Below, in pieces: positions 44,324-53,121 of a stretch of DNA of 64,000 nt. The stretch lies in NCBI GenBank assembly GCA_030148335.1, contig JASBTQ010000001.1:25793-89792 (forward strand). The letters are read 5' to 3'. Position numbers and translations under genes: made by a program. Position 1 is the first letter of the stretch; every line of letters starts with the position of its first letter. The DNA is from Allomuricauda sp. (GTDB lineage Bacteria > Bacteroidota > Bacteroidia > Flavobacteriales > Flavobacteriaceae). The notes under the pieces were generated by a model. It did no database searches, was not told where the DNA came from, and saw nothing but the letters and a program-made list of their open reading frames with translations.

Positions 44324-44992
44324 TTATCCAAAAAACTGTCCCAAGGCAGAAGGTTGATAGAGCAACCAACCCGTCAAGCTGAACCGACTTTTGTGTGCTT
44401 GGAGCACCGCATGGGGCACTTCGGCACTTTTAAACATGACACATCTGGCCGCCAAAGGGTCCACCAAAAAACTGGAACCGTCCTTTTCAAAGATTTCCAG
44501 CTCCCCACCATCCCTTCTTTGCCAACCTTCATTGAGGTAGATCACCACGGAGATCATCCGGTTGTTCCTGCGCTCAAACTGGTCCAAATGCTTATCGTAA
44601 TGCCCGCCCGAAGGGTAATGCGCCAAATGGAACTCGTATCCCGAAAGACTGAGGTAGCAATATCGGTTGAACATCTGCATGGTTTCATCCACCAATCCCC
44701 AATACGTCTTCAAGTGACTGTCCCTTTCCCGGTCCAGCCAATAGGTGAAATCGCCCCTGATCTTACTATTGATCTGCTTTTCGGTGTCGGCACCTATGCC
44801 CGCTTCATTGAACTTGGGCAGCATGTCCAGAAAAAAAGACCTGATCTCGGCATAGAGTTCATCCCGAAGAAAATGGTCAATGATCACGTATTCTTTACTG
44901 GAGAGGTCATCCATCCAAGACAACCAATCTTCCAAACTGTGGTAGGTTTCCAATGGTTCAAAATGTGTGCGAATGTAGAGAATATTCAACAA
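44324..44992 (-). CDS. 2-oxoglutarate/Fe(II) dioxygenase, prolyl 4-hydroxylase type
   Basis: The 222-residue protein has the double-stranded beta-helix iron site: AHYPSGGHYDKHLDQFERR near 130-148 gives the HxD pair, VPHAVLQ near 197-203 the distal His, and SRFSLTGWLL near 207-216 the 2-oxoglutarate-binding Arg. MISVVIYLNEGW near 152-163 is also typical. It should hydroxylate a protein or small molecule in the cytoplasm; the substrate is unknown. Confidence 0.88.
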   Translation of the reverse strand: MLNILYIRTHFEPLETYHSLEDWLSWMDDLSSKEYVIIDHFLRDELYAEIRSFFLDMLPKFNEAGIGADTEKQINSKIRGDFTYWLDRERDSHLKTYWGLVDETMQMFNRYCYLSLSGYEFHLAHYPSGGHYDKHLDQFERRNNRMISVVIYLNEGWQRRDGGELEIFEKDGSSFLVDPLAARCVMFKSAEVPHAVLQAHKSRFSLTGWLLYQPSALGQFFG

Positions 44993-45074
44993 TGAACCAC
45001 TGTTTTTCTTATTTTGGACATGCTCAACCTACATCGATATATCATCGCACCAATTTTGTCCCAATCATTTCATT

Positions 45075-45425
45075 ATGAAAAACATACTCTCGATTCTTAT
45101 CCTTACCCTACTTTCCCCTGCCCTTTCGGCACAACGTGTTTTTGAAGTTGATGCCGACTATAAGGCTGATTATTTGGTCTTTGAGGTGGATAGCGAATAC
45201 AAAGCAGACCTTCTTGTCCACAAAGTGGATCGGGACTACAAGGCGAAATACAATAAGGGGCTATGGTTTTTTACGGACAGGGATTACAAGGCAGATTTTG
45301 AGGTGTTCTTTGTGGATCGAGAATATAAAGCGGACCTTACGGTGTTCTTCGTGGACCGGGACCATAAAGCGGGCTGGAGAAACGAGGCCAAAAGACTGGC
45401 ACTTGAATTCCCGGTCTTGGAATGA
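45075..45425 (+). CDS. Secreted DUF6150-like repeat protein
   Basis: The 116-residue precursor has a signal peptide (MKNILSILILTLLSPALSAQ) and then six copies of a 13-16 residue unit of the form (V/F)F-VD-(R/S/A)-(D/E)YKAD-L (for example FEVDADYKADYLV, FFVDREYKADLTV). The alternation suggests a small repeated beta structure. It matches my memory of DUF6150 proteins, whose function is unknown. The short zinc-ribbon gene downstream may be cotranscribed (36-base gap). Confidence 0.75.
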   Translation: MKNILSILILTLLSPALSAQRVFEVDADYKADYLVFEVDSEYKADLLVHKVDRDYKAKYNKGLWFFTDRDYKADFEVFFVDREYKADLTVFFVDRDHKAGWRNEAKRLALEFPVLE

Positions 45426-45461
45426 TCCCAACGCTGTATCTTTGTACCCAAATCGAAACGT

Positions 45462-45704
45462 ATGATTCTTTTCTTCGGAAGCAGACCTGGAAAAAAAGAG
45501 ACCAAAACCTTGAAAAATGTCAGCTGTCCGCATTGCCACCAACGGGACACACTGACCGTGGTTTCCCAGCCCAATCATGCCCATTTGTTCTGGATACCGA
45601 TTTTTACCCTCAACACGATCCGCTATGCGGAATGTAACCACTGCAAGCGGGTTTATTACAAGGAAGAGTTTACACCTGAAATGGAACGGGCCCTATCGTC
45701 CTAA
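45462..45704 (+). CDS. Small zinc-ribbon protein
   Basis: The 80-residue protein has two CxxC pairs, VSCPHCHQRD near 20-29 and AECNHCKRVYYKEEF near 56-70, separated by a hydrophobic segment (HLFWIPIFTLNTIRYA). This is the layout of small zinc-ribbon proteins of Bacteroidota with no known partner. Function is unknown. Confidence 0.75.
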   Translation: MILFFGSRPGKKETKTLKNVSCPHCHQRDTLTVVSQPNHAHLFWIPIFTLNTIRYAECNHCKRVYYKEEFTPEMERALSS

Positions 45705-45738
45705 CAAAAAAAGCACAGCCCGGATACCCGAACTGTGC
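45704..45738 (-). terminator. Terminator for the leftward envelope-protein gene
   Basis: GCACAG (45713-45718) pairs with CTGTGC (45733-45738), with further pairing inside the loop. On the minus strand it is followed by seven Ts. Confidence 0.7.
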
Positions 45739-45759
45739 CCTCATTCAACATTGTTTCGG

Positions 45760-46830
45760 TCATATATCGAACCGAAGGCCCAATGAAATATTGTTCTGTT
45801 TGATGTCCGCATCCGTGAAAATGGGGTTCAGATCGTACTTGAGGTATAGCAACACCCCATCAAATCCCATATAACCACTCACTCCATAAATCAGGTCGCT
45901 GGTATTGTAGTCCCGTTTGAGCTTGTCCTTGACATCTTCCCCATCCCTGCTGTACTTCAGTTTTTGACGGGTCCCCAAATTGAAACCACCATATCCTCCC
46001 AAACCTACCCTGAACTGATCTCGGATGGAATATCGGATGGTACGCTCCGTTTTTCGCAATCGTGAAGGCCCAAATTCAAAATGGACCGGGAAGACCAAGT
46101 TGTCCATTCGCAGTTTGGATTTGTCCAAATCATATTCGAATTCCTCCAAAATGGTCTGGTCGCCATTTTTGACAAAAATCTGGTTGTCCTTTGGTTTCAG
46201 ACCATTGAACTGGAACGAAAACCCATAGTTGAACCGCAGCCAATTCGAATTTTCAAAAACCCGGGTACGCCACTGCCAGCCCATTTCAAAAAACCGGCTC
46301 CCACCGATCTTATATGGGGAATCGTCCAACGACTGACCCTCGATCAGGGCATTGTTTAGACCAATGGCCATGACAAAGTCAGAGTAGGTCCGTCTGTCAT
46401 ATTTGATGTCCTTTTTCCACCTGTTCGAATTGAACCAGATTGCAGGTTTTCCATCGATCATGATACCGATGTGCGTCCGGTCGTTATCCAAGGTATCCAG
46501 TTCGGACAGGGTAAGCACTTGGCCTTCGTTACGTTCCAAAAGGGAGATCTTATTGTCCACGATGGCCACTCTTTCCTCAATGTTCAGGGCCCTGCGCTTG
46601 GCCACTTCTTCCTTCAAGATCTTTGCTTCTGCCTCGGAAATATCGCCCCGCTCCAAACGCCTATTGATGTCCTTGACCTCCACTTTCAAGGCTTCTTTTT
46701 CCTGTTCCACGATACGCTCCCTTTCGATCTTTAGAGCCTTGATTTCCTTTTCATAGTCTTCCTGCCCCAAGATTTGATGGGAAACCAGCAGAAATACCAG
46801 TGTCGCTAAATAAAATGTAATTGTTCTCAT
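45760..46830 (-). CDS. Exported protein with coiled coil and predicted outer-membrane barrel
   Basis: The 356-residue precursor has a signal peptide (ending ILGQ near 23), a highly charged predicted coiled coil (about 25-105, EIKALKIERERIVEQEKEAL), then a beta-rich region with alternating hydrophobic strands (LRFNYGFSFQFNGL near 195-208, LRVGLGGYGGF-like segments) ending ISLGLRFDI, as expected of an outer-membrane barrel. It is the third leftward gene after the ECF sigma and membrane anti-sigma-like genes, so it may be a target of that pair. Function is unknown. Confidence 0.75.
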   Translation of the reverse strand: MRTITFYLATLVFLLVSHQILGQEDYEKEIKALKIERERIVEQEKEALKVEVKDINRRLERGDISEAEAKILKEEVAKRRALNIEERVAIVDNKISLLERNEGQVLTLSELDTLDNDRTHIGIMIDGKPAIWFNSNRWKKDIKYDRRTYSDFVMAIGLNNALIEGQSLDDSPYKIGGSRFFEMGWQWRTRVFENSNWLRFNYGFSFQFNGLKPKDNQIFVKNGDQTILEEFEYDLDKSKLRMDNLVFPVHFEFGPSRLRKTERTIRYSIRDQFRVGLGGYGGFNLGTRQKLKYSRDGEDVKDKLKRDYNTSDLIYGVSGYMGFDGVLLYLKYDLNPIFTDADIKQNNISLGLRFDI

Positions 46831-46860
46831 GATTGTTTCTGGATTATAGCCTTCCTAGTC

Positions 46861-46883
46861 CCTGCCCAAGTTGCTTGGGCAGG
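46861..46883. repeat. 23-bp palindrome CCTGCC...GGCAGG type
   Basis: CCTGCCCAAG/CTTGGGCAGG is a perfect 10-bp-arm inverted repeat with a TTG centre. Its outer bases are the same as those of the palindromes inserted in the tRNA remnants at 15361 and 15794. No T-run follows in either direction, so it does not look like a terminator. Confidence 0.6.
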
Positions 46884-46916
46884 AAGAGAAAGGTGTTTTG
46901 ATTGATGAATAAAATT

Positions 46917-47651
46917 TTAATTGTTTCGGTCGGCCACGGCGGTGCGTAGTTTGAAATATCCTTCCTTGAGGGCATCGAATATCTGGTCCCTGAACGATTC
47001 GTCCAGTTCGTCCTCCACTTCGGCGAGCAAGCTCATGGCATCCACTGATCCATTTTTAGGGAACAACCTGTCCGTCATGATCTGTTTCTGCGCCTCCCTG
47101 AGCAAAGAGTCCACCTCTCTATCCGATACTTCTCTTTGTAGATTTTCCATCGATTGTACCTGTGCAACCACTTCCTCCACTTTCTGCGTGATCAGCGCAT
47201 CAGACTCTTTGATAAACTTCTCCTGTTCCACCTGTTTTGTTTCCTTTTGGGCCAAAACCGGTTGCGAAATGGGAAGCTCGTCGGCAAAACCCTTTGGGTT
47301 TTCTTCGGTCATCGGTTCCAGATTACTGTTTGCCACCTTGGTTTCCTCTTGTACCGGAAGTGTTTTGGTAAGGTCTTTTTGCGGAGATTGGGCTTCCTTT
47401 TCCGTATCAATCGGATCCATTTTTTCTTTCACGACTTGGATTTCCGGCATGGTTTCCCCTTTGTCCACAAACAGTATGGACAGTAGCAAAATGCCCACAA
47501 AACTGGCCGCCATGGCATAGAGTTGCCATTTGCTCCTTTTTTTCTTGGGTTCTGAATCCAATTGCGACGCAATTTTATCCCAAGCCCCGGGTGAAGGAGC
47601 TATAGTGCGCTCCTCCAGTTTTTCCTTGATATGCTTTTCCAATTTGTCCAT
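46917..47651 (-). CDS. Predicted membrane anti-sigma factor
   Basis: The 244-residue protein has an N-terminal cytoplasmic part (MDKLEKHIKEKLEERTIAPS, then PGAWDKIASQLDSEPKKKRS), one membrane segment near 43-63 (LYAMAASFVGILLLSILFV) and a charged periplasmic domain rich in Glu, Gln and Lys. This is the usual layout of anti-sigma partners of ECF factors in Bacteroidota. It starts 10 bases after the ECF sigma gene. The partner assignment is inferred from topology and linkage. Confidence 0.75.
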   Translation of the reverse strand: MDKLEKHIKEKLEERTIAPSPGAWDKIASQLDSEPKKKRSKWQLYAMAASFVGILLLSILFVDKGETMPEIQVVKEKMDPIDTEKEAQSPQKDLTKTLPVQEETKVANSNLEPMTEENPKGFADELPISQPVLAQKETKQVEQEKFIKESDALITQKVEEVVAQVQSMENLQREVSDREVDSLLREAQKQIMTDRLFPKNGSVDAMSLLAEVEDELDESFRDQIFDALKEGYFKLRTAVADRNN

Positions 47652-47661
47652 ATCCTATCTT

Positions 47662-48231
47662 TTATTTGCCCAATCTTGATTTGGGCGACATTCCTTTTAA
47701 AGTCAAATTTTCCTGAAGCATCTTTCTTGCCTTGAACAACTGCGATTTGGAAGTCCCTTCCGAGATTTCCAACATTTCGGCTATCTCTTGATGGCCATAA
47801 CCCTCTATGGCATGGAGCAGAAAGACCGTCTTGTAGCCTTCCGGAAGCGAATCGATGAGCTGCTGCACATATTCCACATCCAACAATCCACCACCGCTCA
47901 CCGTTTCCTTGGGCTGGGCATCAAAAACTTCATCGTCATAGACCACAAACTGTTTTTTCCGCAGATGGGAAATGCTCTCTCTCACCATAATGGTCCTGAT
48001 CCAACCCTCAAAACTTCCCTTGTGCGCAAATGTGTCCAGGTTTTTGAACACTTTGATAAAACCATTGATCATCACGTCCTCCGCAAAATGTACATCTTTG
48101 ATGTACTGCCTGCAAACGCCCAACATTTTTGGCGCATACTTCCCATACAGTACCTTCTGGGCCTGCTGGTCGCCCTTCACGGCCTTTTTTATCAATTGGC
48201 CCTCATTGTTATATAGCGAAATGATCTTCAA
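47662..48231 (-). CDS. ECF-type RNA polymerase sigma factor
   Basis: The 189-residue sigma-70 factor has region 2 (QQAQKVLYGKYAPKMLGVCR near 22-41, DVMINGFIKVFKNLDTF near 52-68, WIRTIMVRESISHLRKK near 77-93) and region 4 (LIDSLPEGYKTVFLLHAIEG near 126-145, HQEIAEMLEISEGTSKSQLF near 148-167). It should direct an envelope or stress regulon together with the membrane protein encoded next to it. Confidence 0.92.
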   Translation of the reverse strand: MKIISLYNNEGQLIKKAVKGDQQAQKVLYGKYAPKMLGVCRQYIKDVHFAEDVMINGFIKVFKNLDTFAHKGSFEGWIRTIMVRESISHLRKKQFVVYDDEVFDAQPKETVSGGGLLDVEYVQQLIDSLPEGYKTVFLLHAIEGYGHQEIAEMLEISEGTSKSQLFKARKMLQENLTLKGMSPKSRLGK

Positions 48232-48342
48232 AAGTTTGGTTTCAACAAGTGGTTCTATTTAGATAGACGGGTAATCGGTAATAGGAGTTGCCTGAAAAAA
48301 TAAAATTTTTCATTACACATTGAAAATCAATTGTTTGAAATT

Positions 48343-49320
48343 TTATTTTTTTCGGTCAACCACATAGTTGACCATCAACGTGAGGGCACTTTTGTATTCG
48401 GAATCGGGGTAATTGTCCAAGATAGCGAGGGCCTCGTCCTTAAATTCCAACATTTTGTCCACGGCATATTCCAACCCGCCCATTTCCTTGACATAGGCGA
48501 TGACTTCCTTTACCCTTTTCTTGTTCTTGTTGTGGTTTTTGATGGAATTGATCAGCCATTTTTTTCTTTCCTTATCGCTCTGGTTCAAAGCATAGATCAA
48601 GGGAAGGGTCATCTTTTGCTCTTTGATGTCGATGCCCGTGGGCTTTCCAATCTGTTCGGCACCATAATCAAAAAGGTCATCCTTTATCTGGAAGGCCATA
48701 CCGCAGAGTTCCCCGAACTTTCTAAAGGTCTCCACCTCTTCGGAATCGGGACGGACGGAACAGGCACCCATACTGCAACAGGCCGCAATGAGGGTCGCTG
48801 TTTTTTGGCGGATGATGTCGTAATAAACTTCTTCGGTGATGTCGAGAAGACGTGCCTTTTCAATCTGCAACAATTCCCCTTCGCTCATATCCCGAACGGC
48901 ATTGGAAATGATGTGAAGTAAATCGTAGTCCTTGCTTTCCAAGGAGACCAATAGGCCTTTCGAAAAAAGGAAATCGCCCACCAAAACGGCAATTTTGTTC
49001 TTCCAAAGGGCATTGATGGAGAAAAATCCCCTTCGTTTGTTGCTGTCGTCCACCACATCGTCATGGACCAAGCTGGCCGTGTGGATCAATTCGATGATGG
49101 AAGCCCCGGTATAGGTCCTTTCGTTCACTTCGCCGTTCAGCAATTTGGCGGTAAGGAAAACGAACATGGGCCGCATCTGCTTGCCTTTTCTGTTGACAAT
49201 ATAGTAAGTGATCCTATTGAACAATGCCACCTTGGACGACATGGATTTGAGGAATTTTTCCTCAAAAAGTTCCATTTCATCCTCTATGGGTTCCCTGATC
49301 TGAGATACTATTTTCAACAA
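48343..49320 (-). CDS. Polyprenyl diphosphate synthase
   Basis: The 325-residue trans-prenyltransferase has the first Asp-rich motif HDDVVDDSNKRRG near 83-95 and the second IKDDLFDYGAEQIG near 216-229, with GKQMRPMFVFLTAKLL near 45-60 and FRKFGELCGMAFQIKDD upstream of the second motif. It elongates farnesyl diphosphate with isopentenyl diphosphate; the size group fits octaprenyl/heptaprenyl-type synthases that supply menaquinone side chains, but chain length cannot be read with certainty. Confidence 0.9.
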   Translation of the reverse strand: MLKIVSQIREPIEDEMELFEEKFLKSMSSKVALFNRITYYIVNRKGKQMRPMFVFLTAKLLNGEVNERTYTGASIIELIHTASLVHDDVVDDSNKRRGFFSINALWKNKIAVLVGDFLFSKGLLVSLESKDYDLLHIISNAVRDMSEGELLQIEKARLLDITEEVYYDIIRQKTATLIAACCSMGACSVRPDSEEVETFRKFGELCGMAFQIKDDLFDYGAEQIGKPTGIDIKEQKMTLPLIYALNQSDKERKKWLINSIKNHNKNKKRVKEVIAYVKEMGGLEYAVDKMLEFKDEALAILDNYPDSEYKSALTLMVNYVVDRKK

Positions 49321-49429
49321 CGGTTTGGTGCGTTTGATTTTGAAGCCTTAAAAGTAGGGAAAATGAAAGAGTTGGTATAAAGATGCGCAAAGATTTAAGC
49401 CCGATGGGTGAAACTATCGATGATTTGAG

Positions 49430-49567
49430 GGGTTTAGGGTTTAGGGTTTAAATTATTAGGGTTATAGGTTACTTTGTTATTGAGTTATTGGGTTATTGGA
49501 ATTTGGAATTTGAGATTTTAGAATTGGTATTTGCTGACTTCCGACTTCCGACTCCTGACTTCTAAAA
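49430..49567. repeat. Long 7-bp-period array next to rlmN, including three GGGTTTA units
   Basis: Three exact GGGTTTA units (49430-49450) lead into looser TTATTGGG-like units, then a run of strict heptads: TTGGAAT twice, TTGAGAT, TTTAGAA, TTGGTAT, TTGCTGA, CTTCCGA twice, CTCCTGA, CTTCTAA. The array ends at the rlmN stop codon. Nothing else is visible in the 247-base gap. Confidence 0.75.
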
Positions 49568-50608
49568 CTAACTTTTATTGGCCAGCTGCCCACATGCAGC
49601 ATCGATATCCTTTCCTCTGGACCTGCGAACGGTAACGGTAATGCCATTGCTCTCCAGAATGTTTTGGTACATTTCCACAGCATCAGCATTTGCTTGTTGA
49701 AACTCGCCATCATCTATGGGGTTGTACTCGATCAGATTAACCTTGGATGGCGCGAACTTGCAAAACCTGACCAAGGCATCGGCTGCCTCCCTGGTATCGT
49801 TTATGCCTTTCCAGACCACATATTCGTAGGTAATCCTGTTTTTGGTCTTGCTGTACCAATATTCCAATGCTTCACGAAGATCTTTCAATGGGAAAGTGGC
49901 ATTGAAGGGCATTATGGAAGTCCGCACCTCATCGATAGCGGAATGAAGGGAGACCGCCAAACGGAACTTGACTTCTTCATCGGCCATTTTCTTGATCATT
50001 TTGGGCACCCCGGAAGTGGATACGGTGATCCGCCTTGGCGACATGCCCAATCCTTCGGGCGAAGTGATCATTTCAATGGCCTTGAGCACATTGTTATAAT
50101 TCATCAGGGGTTCGCCCATGCCCATGAACACAATATTGCTCAGGGGACGGTCAAAATAGAGCCTACTTTCGTTGTCTATGGCCACCACCTGATCATAAAT
50201 CTCATCGGGGTTCAAGTTACGCATCCGTTTCATGCGGGCTGTGGCACAAAACCTACAGTCCAAACTGCACCCTACCTGACTGGAAACGCATGCTGTGGTA
50301 CGCGTCTCGGTCGGAATCAAAACGGATTCCACCACAAGTCCATCGTGCAGGCGTACGGCATTTTTGATAGTGCCATCGGAACTGCGCTGCATTTGGTCCA
50401 CCCGTATGTGGTTGATCACGAAGTTATCTTCCAACATTTGTCGGGTTTCCTTGGAAACATTGGTCATGGCATCAAAGGTATGGGCCGATTTCTGCCAAAG
50501 CCATTCATAGACTTGGTTGCCCCGAAAGGCCTTGTCCCCATGCTCCACAAAGAACTGCCGAAGCTGTTCTTTGGTCAATGCCCGTATGTCCTTCTTTTTG
50601 GTTTCCAC
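49568..50608 (-). CDS. rlmN: 23S rRNA/tRNA adenosine C2-methyltransferase RlmN
   Basis: RlmN is a radical-SAM enzyme that methylates C2 of A2503 in 23S rRNA and of A37 in some tRNAs. The 346-residue protein has the iron-sulfur motif CSLDCRFC near 115-122, the GMGEPLMNYNN segment near 162-172, STSGVPKMIKKMA near 197-209, SLHSAIDEVR and the C-terminal region with the second conserved Cys (DIDAACGQL). The 3' gap carries a long 7-bp-period array. A terminator separates it from the upstream queA. Confidence 0.95.
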   Translation of the reverse strand: METKKKDIRALTKEQLRQFFVEHGDKAFRGNQVYEWLWQKSAHTFDAMTNVSKETRQMLEDNFVINHIRVDQMQRSSDGTIKNAVRLHDGLVVESVLIPTETRTTACVSSQVGCSLDCRFCATARMKRMRNLNPDEIYDQVVAIDNESRLYFDRPLSNIVFMGMGEPLMNYNNVLKAIEMITSPEGLGMSPRRITVSTSGVPKMIKKMADEEVKFRLAVSLHSAIDEVRTSIMPFNATFPLKDLREALEYWYSKTKNRITYEYVVWKGINDTREAADALVRFCKFAPSKVNLIEYNPIDDGEFQQANADAVEMYQNILESNGITVTVRRSRGKDIDAACGQLANKS

Positions 50609-50630
50609 AGGATAAAGATAATCAAGAAAA

Positions 50631-50661
50631 AATCCCGTTGGTCGTGGAACCGAACGGGATT
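50631..50661 (-). terminator. queA terminator
   Basis: AATCCCGTT (50631-50639) pairs with AACGGGATT (50653-50661), with inner GGT/ACC pairing. On the minus strand a T-rich tract follows. Confidence 0.85.
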
Positions 50662-50684
50662 CTATGGTTTGTTCGTTTATTCAA

Positions 50685-51734
50685 TTATAGGATCAACATC
50701 GCATCTCCGTAGGAGTAGAAGCGATATCCTTCCAAAATGGCCTGTTTGTAGGCTTTTTTGATAAGGTCATGGCCTGCAAATGCGGATACCATCATCAACA
50801 ATGTTGATTTTGGCAAATGGAAATTGGTGACCATACAATTGGCAATGCTGAAATCATAAGGGGGAAAAATGAACTTGTTGGTCCATCCTTCGTAAGTGTT
50901 CAGGGTGTGTTCAGATGATACGGCACTTTCAAGCCCCCTCATCACAGTAGTACCTACGGCACAGATACGTCTTTTCTTGGCCTTGGCCCTGTTCACAATT
51001 TCTGTAGCCTTTTCATCGATGACCAGTTCCTCACTGTCCATTTTATGTTTGGAAAGATCCTCTACCTCTACAGGATTAAAGGTTCCCAAGCCCACATGCA
51101 AGGTCACTTCGGCAAAATCGATGCCTTTAATCTCCAAGCGTTTCAGCAAGTGTTTTGAAAAGTGTAGTCCCGCAGTCGGGGCCGCCACTGCTCCTTCATG
51201 CTTTGCATAAATGGTCTGGTAACGCTCCTCATCTTCGGGCTCCACATTCCTTTTGATGTATTTGGGAAGTGGTGTTTCCCCCAATTCGCGCAATTTTCTC
51301 CTAAAATCGGTATAGGAACCGTCATAAAGGAAACGCAGGGTCCTTCCTCTGGATGTGGTGTTATCGATCACTTCGGCCACTAGACTTTCATCGTCCCCAA
51401 AATAGAGTTTGTTCCCGATCCTTATCTTTCTGGCAGGATCCACCAAAACGTCCCAAAGTCGCTGTTCCTGGTTCAATTCCCGAAGTAGGAACACCTCGAT
51501 ACGGGCCCCTGTTTTTTCCTTGTTTCCAAACAGTCTTGCAGGGAATACCTTGGTATTGTTCAGGACCATCACATCGCCTTCATCAAAATATTCAATAAGG
51601 TCCTTGAACATTCTATGTTCGATTTTTCCAGAATCCCTATGAATCACCATCAGTTTGGATTCATCCCTGTTTTCAGCGGGGTATTCGGCCAATAGTTCCT
51701 TGGGCAATTCAAAATTGAAGTTGGATAATTTCAT
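50685..51734 (-). CDS. queA: S-adenosylmethionine:tRNA ribosyltransferase-isomerase
   Basis: QueA makes epoxyqueuosine at tRNA position 34 by transferring and isomerising the ribosyl part of S-adenosylmethionine. The 349-residue protein shows the start [40 protein letters not shown] near 50-69, the family signature [17 protein letters not shown] near 179-195, [11 protein letters not shown] near 211-221, and [19 protein letters not shown] near 304-322. It has its own promoter box 34 bases upstream. Confidence 0.96.
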   Translation of the reverse strand: MKLSNFNFELPKELLAEYPAENRDESKLMVIHRDSGKIEHRMFKDLIEYFDEGDVMVLNNTKVFPARLFGNKEKTGARIEVFLLRELNQEQRLWDVLVDPARKIRIGNKLYFGDDESLVAEVIDNTTSRGRTLRFLYDGSYTDFRRKLRELGETPLPKYIKRNVEPEDEERYQTIYAKHEGAVAAPTAGLHFSKHLLKRLEIKGIDFAEVTLHVGLGTFNPVEVEDLSKHKMDSEELVIDEKATEIVNRAKAKKRRICAVGTTVMRGLESAVSSEHTLNTYEGWTNKFIFPPYDFSIANCMVTNFHLPKSTLLMMVSAFAGHDLIKKAYKQAILEGYRFYSYGDAMLIL

Positions 51735-51767
51735 CTAGACTTTTTTTGGATTTTTTTTAAAGAGGGG

Positions 51768-51775
51768 CAAATATA
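51768..51775 (-). promoter_or_regulatory. queA -7 promoter box
   Basis: CAAATATA on the + strand reads TATATTTG (TAnnTTTG) on the minus strand, 33 bases before the queA ATG. Confidence 0.6.
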
Positions 51776-51822
51776 CGACCTCGTGATAGCGGATGTCAAG
51801 TAATTTGATGATTAAATGTCGG

Positions 51823-53052
51823 TTACATTTCGGATACGCCAAATCCGAGGGTCTTGAGATCCTTCCAAAAGTCGGGGTAGGATTTGGAGACCACTCCCGC
51901 ATCGTTGACGATCAAATCGGTTTTCAGGGCAAGTGGGCCAAAGGCCATCGCCATCCTGTGGTCGTTGTAGGTGTCCACATCCACGCCCGAATTGATTTTT
52001 TTCGTGGGTTGCAGGGTAAGACTCTCGCCATCGATGGCCACTTTTGCGCCAAATTTAGACATTTCGGTCTTCAGGGCGGCCAAACGATCGGTTTCCTTGA
52101 TGGGAAGCGTATGAAGTCCCGTGAGATGGCAGCCCATACCCAATCCCAAACAGGTCACCGCAATGGTCTGTGCAATGTCCGGGGCATTGGAAAGGTCATA
52201 AGAGACATTTTCTTGTCTGCTCTCTTCAGTTTTTTCCAAGGTGATCTGATTGTCCGAAAAAGTGGTGGTTATGCCAAAGTCCGTGTAAATCTTGCTCAGC
52301 ACACTATCGCCTTGCAGGGAATTTTGTTTATAGGAAGACAACTTGATCTTGGTTCCTACCTCACAAAGAGCGGCAATACTGTAAAAGTAGCTGGCAGAAC
52401 TCCAATCCTATTCCACCACAAACTTTGTGTCCATGACCTCTTTCTTGGTATCCACTTTTATTTTGTTCCCTAAAAAAATAAAATCGACCCCAATCTGTTC
52501 CAATAGGCCCAAGGTCATTTTGATATAGGGCACGGAAGTTATCTTACCCACCAGCTCCAGTTCCAGTCCGTTCTCCAAACTTGGGGCAATCAGCAAAAGC
52601 GCCGAAATATATTGGCTGCTGATGTTGGCCGGAAGTGAAACTTGGGACTTGGTCAATTTTTTTCCCGAGATCTTCAATGGCGGATAGCCTTCTTGCTTGA
52701 CGTACTGGATGTCCGCACCAAGGGATCGCAGCGCTTCCACCAAGACCTGGATGGGCCGTTCCTGCATGCGTTGAGATCCTGTGAGCACCACTTCCTTGTT
52801 GGGCTGTGAGGCAAAATAGGCCGTGAGGAACCGCATGGCGGTCCCGGCATGGTGGATGTCCACCTCGCCAGAAGAAATCTGGAGTCCCTTTTGCATGACC
52901 TCACCGTCATCCGAAATGGATAGGTTCTCTATGCTGATATTGGGGAAAAGTGCCCGTAGCAGCAAAGAGCGGTTGGTCTCGCTTTTGGAGCCCGTGACCT
53001 GTATTGTTTTTTGGATGTTTTTAATGGAGGGTGCAGAAAGCTGGAGTCTCAA
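51823..53052 (-). pseudogene. aroA: 3-phosphoshikimate 1-carboxyvinyltransferase interrupted by an in-frame amber codon
   Basis: EPSP synthase joins shikimate 3-phosphate and phosphoenolpyruvate in the shikimate pathway. The frame is open over about 410 codons, the usual length, except for one TAG at 52408-52410 between VVE and DWSSASYFYS, the region that in E. coli reads VEGDASSASY and binds shikimate 3-phosphate. Both halves are well conserved (VTGSKSETNRSLLL, HHAGTAMRFLTAYF before; NAPDIAQTIAV, LPIKETDR, YNDHRMAMAFGPLA after) and in the same frame, so this is one nonsense change and not a frameshift. A TTG start at 53052 is preferred because a promoter box lies over the earlier TTG at 53079. 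Confidence 0.85.
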
Positions 53053-53076
53053 TGTTCTATGGTTTGATTCAAACTT

Positions 53077-53084
53077 CAAAACTA
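53077..53084 (-). promoter_or_regulatory. aroA -7 promoter box
   Basis: CAAAACTA on the + strand reads TAGTTTTG (TAnnTTTG) on the minus strand, 24 bases before the preferred aroA start. Confidence 0.5.
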
Positions 53085-53121
53085 GAAAAAACAGCCCTAA
53101 TGTTCCCTTTGGGACACAACT

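Noticed and set aside
49430..49450. GGGTTTA units as a telomere or chromosome-end signal
   Set aside because: The sequence is an internal intergenic region of a bacterial chromosome, and the units grade into other heptads.
51823..53079. aroA as two separate genes or a frameshift
   Set aside because: Both halves are in the same frame with only one TAG between them, and the second half has no plausible ribosome-binding site or ATG start.
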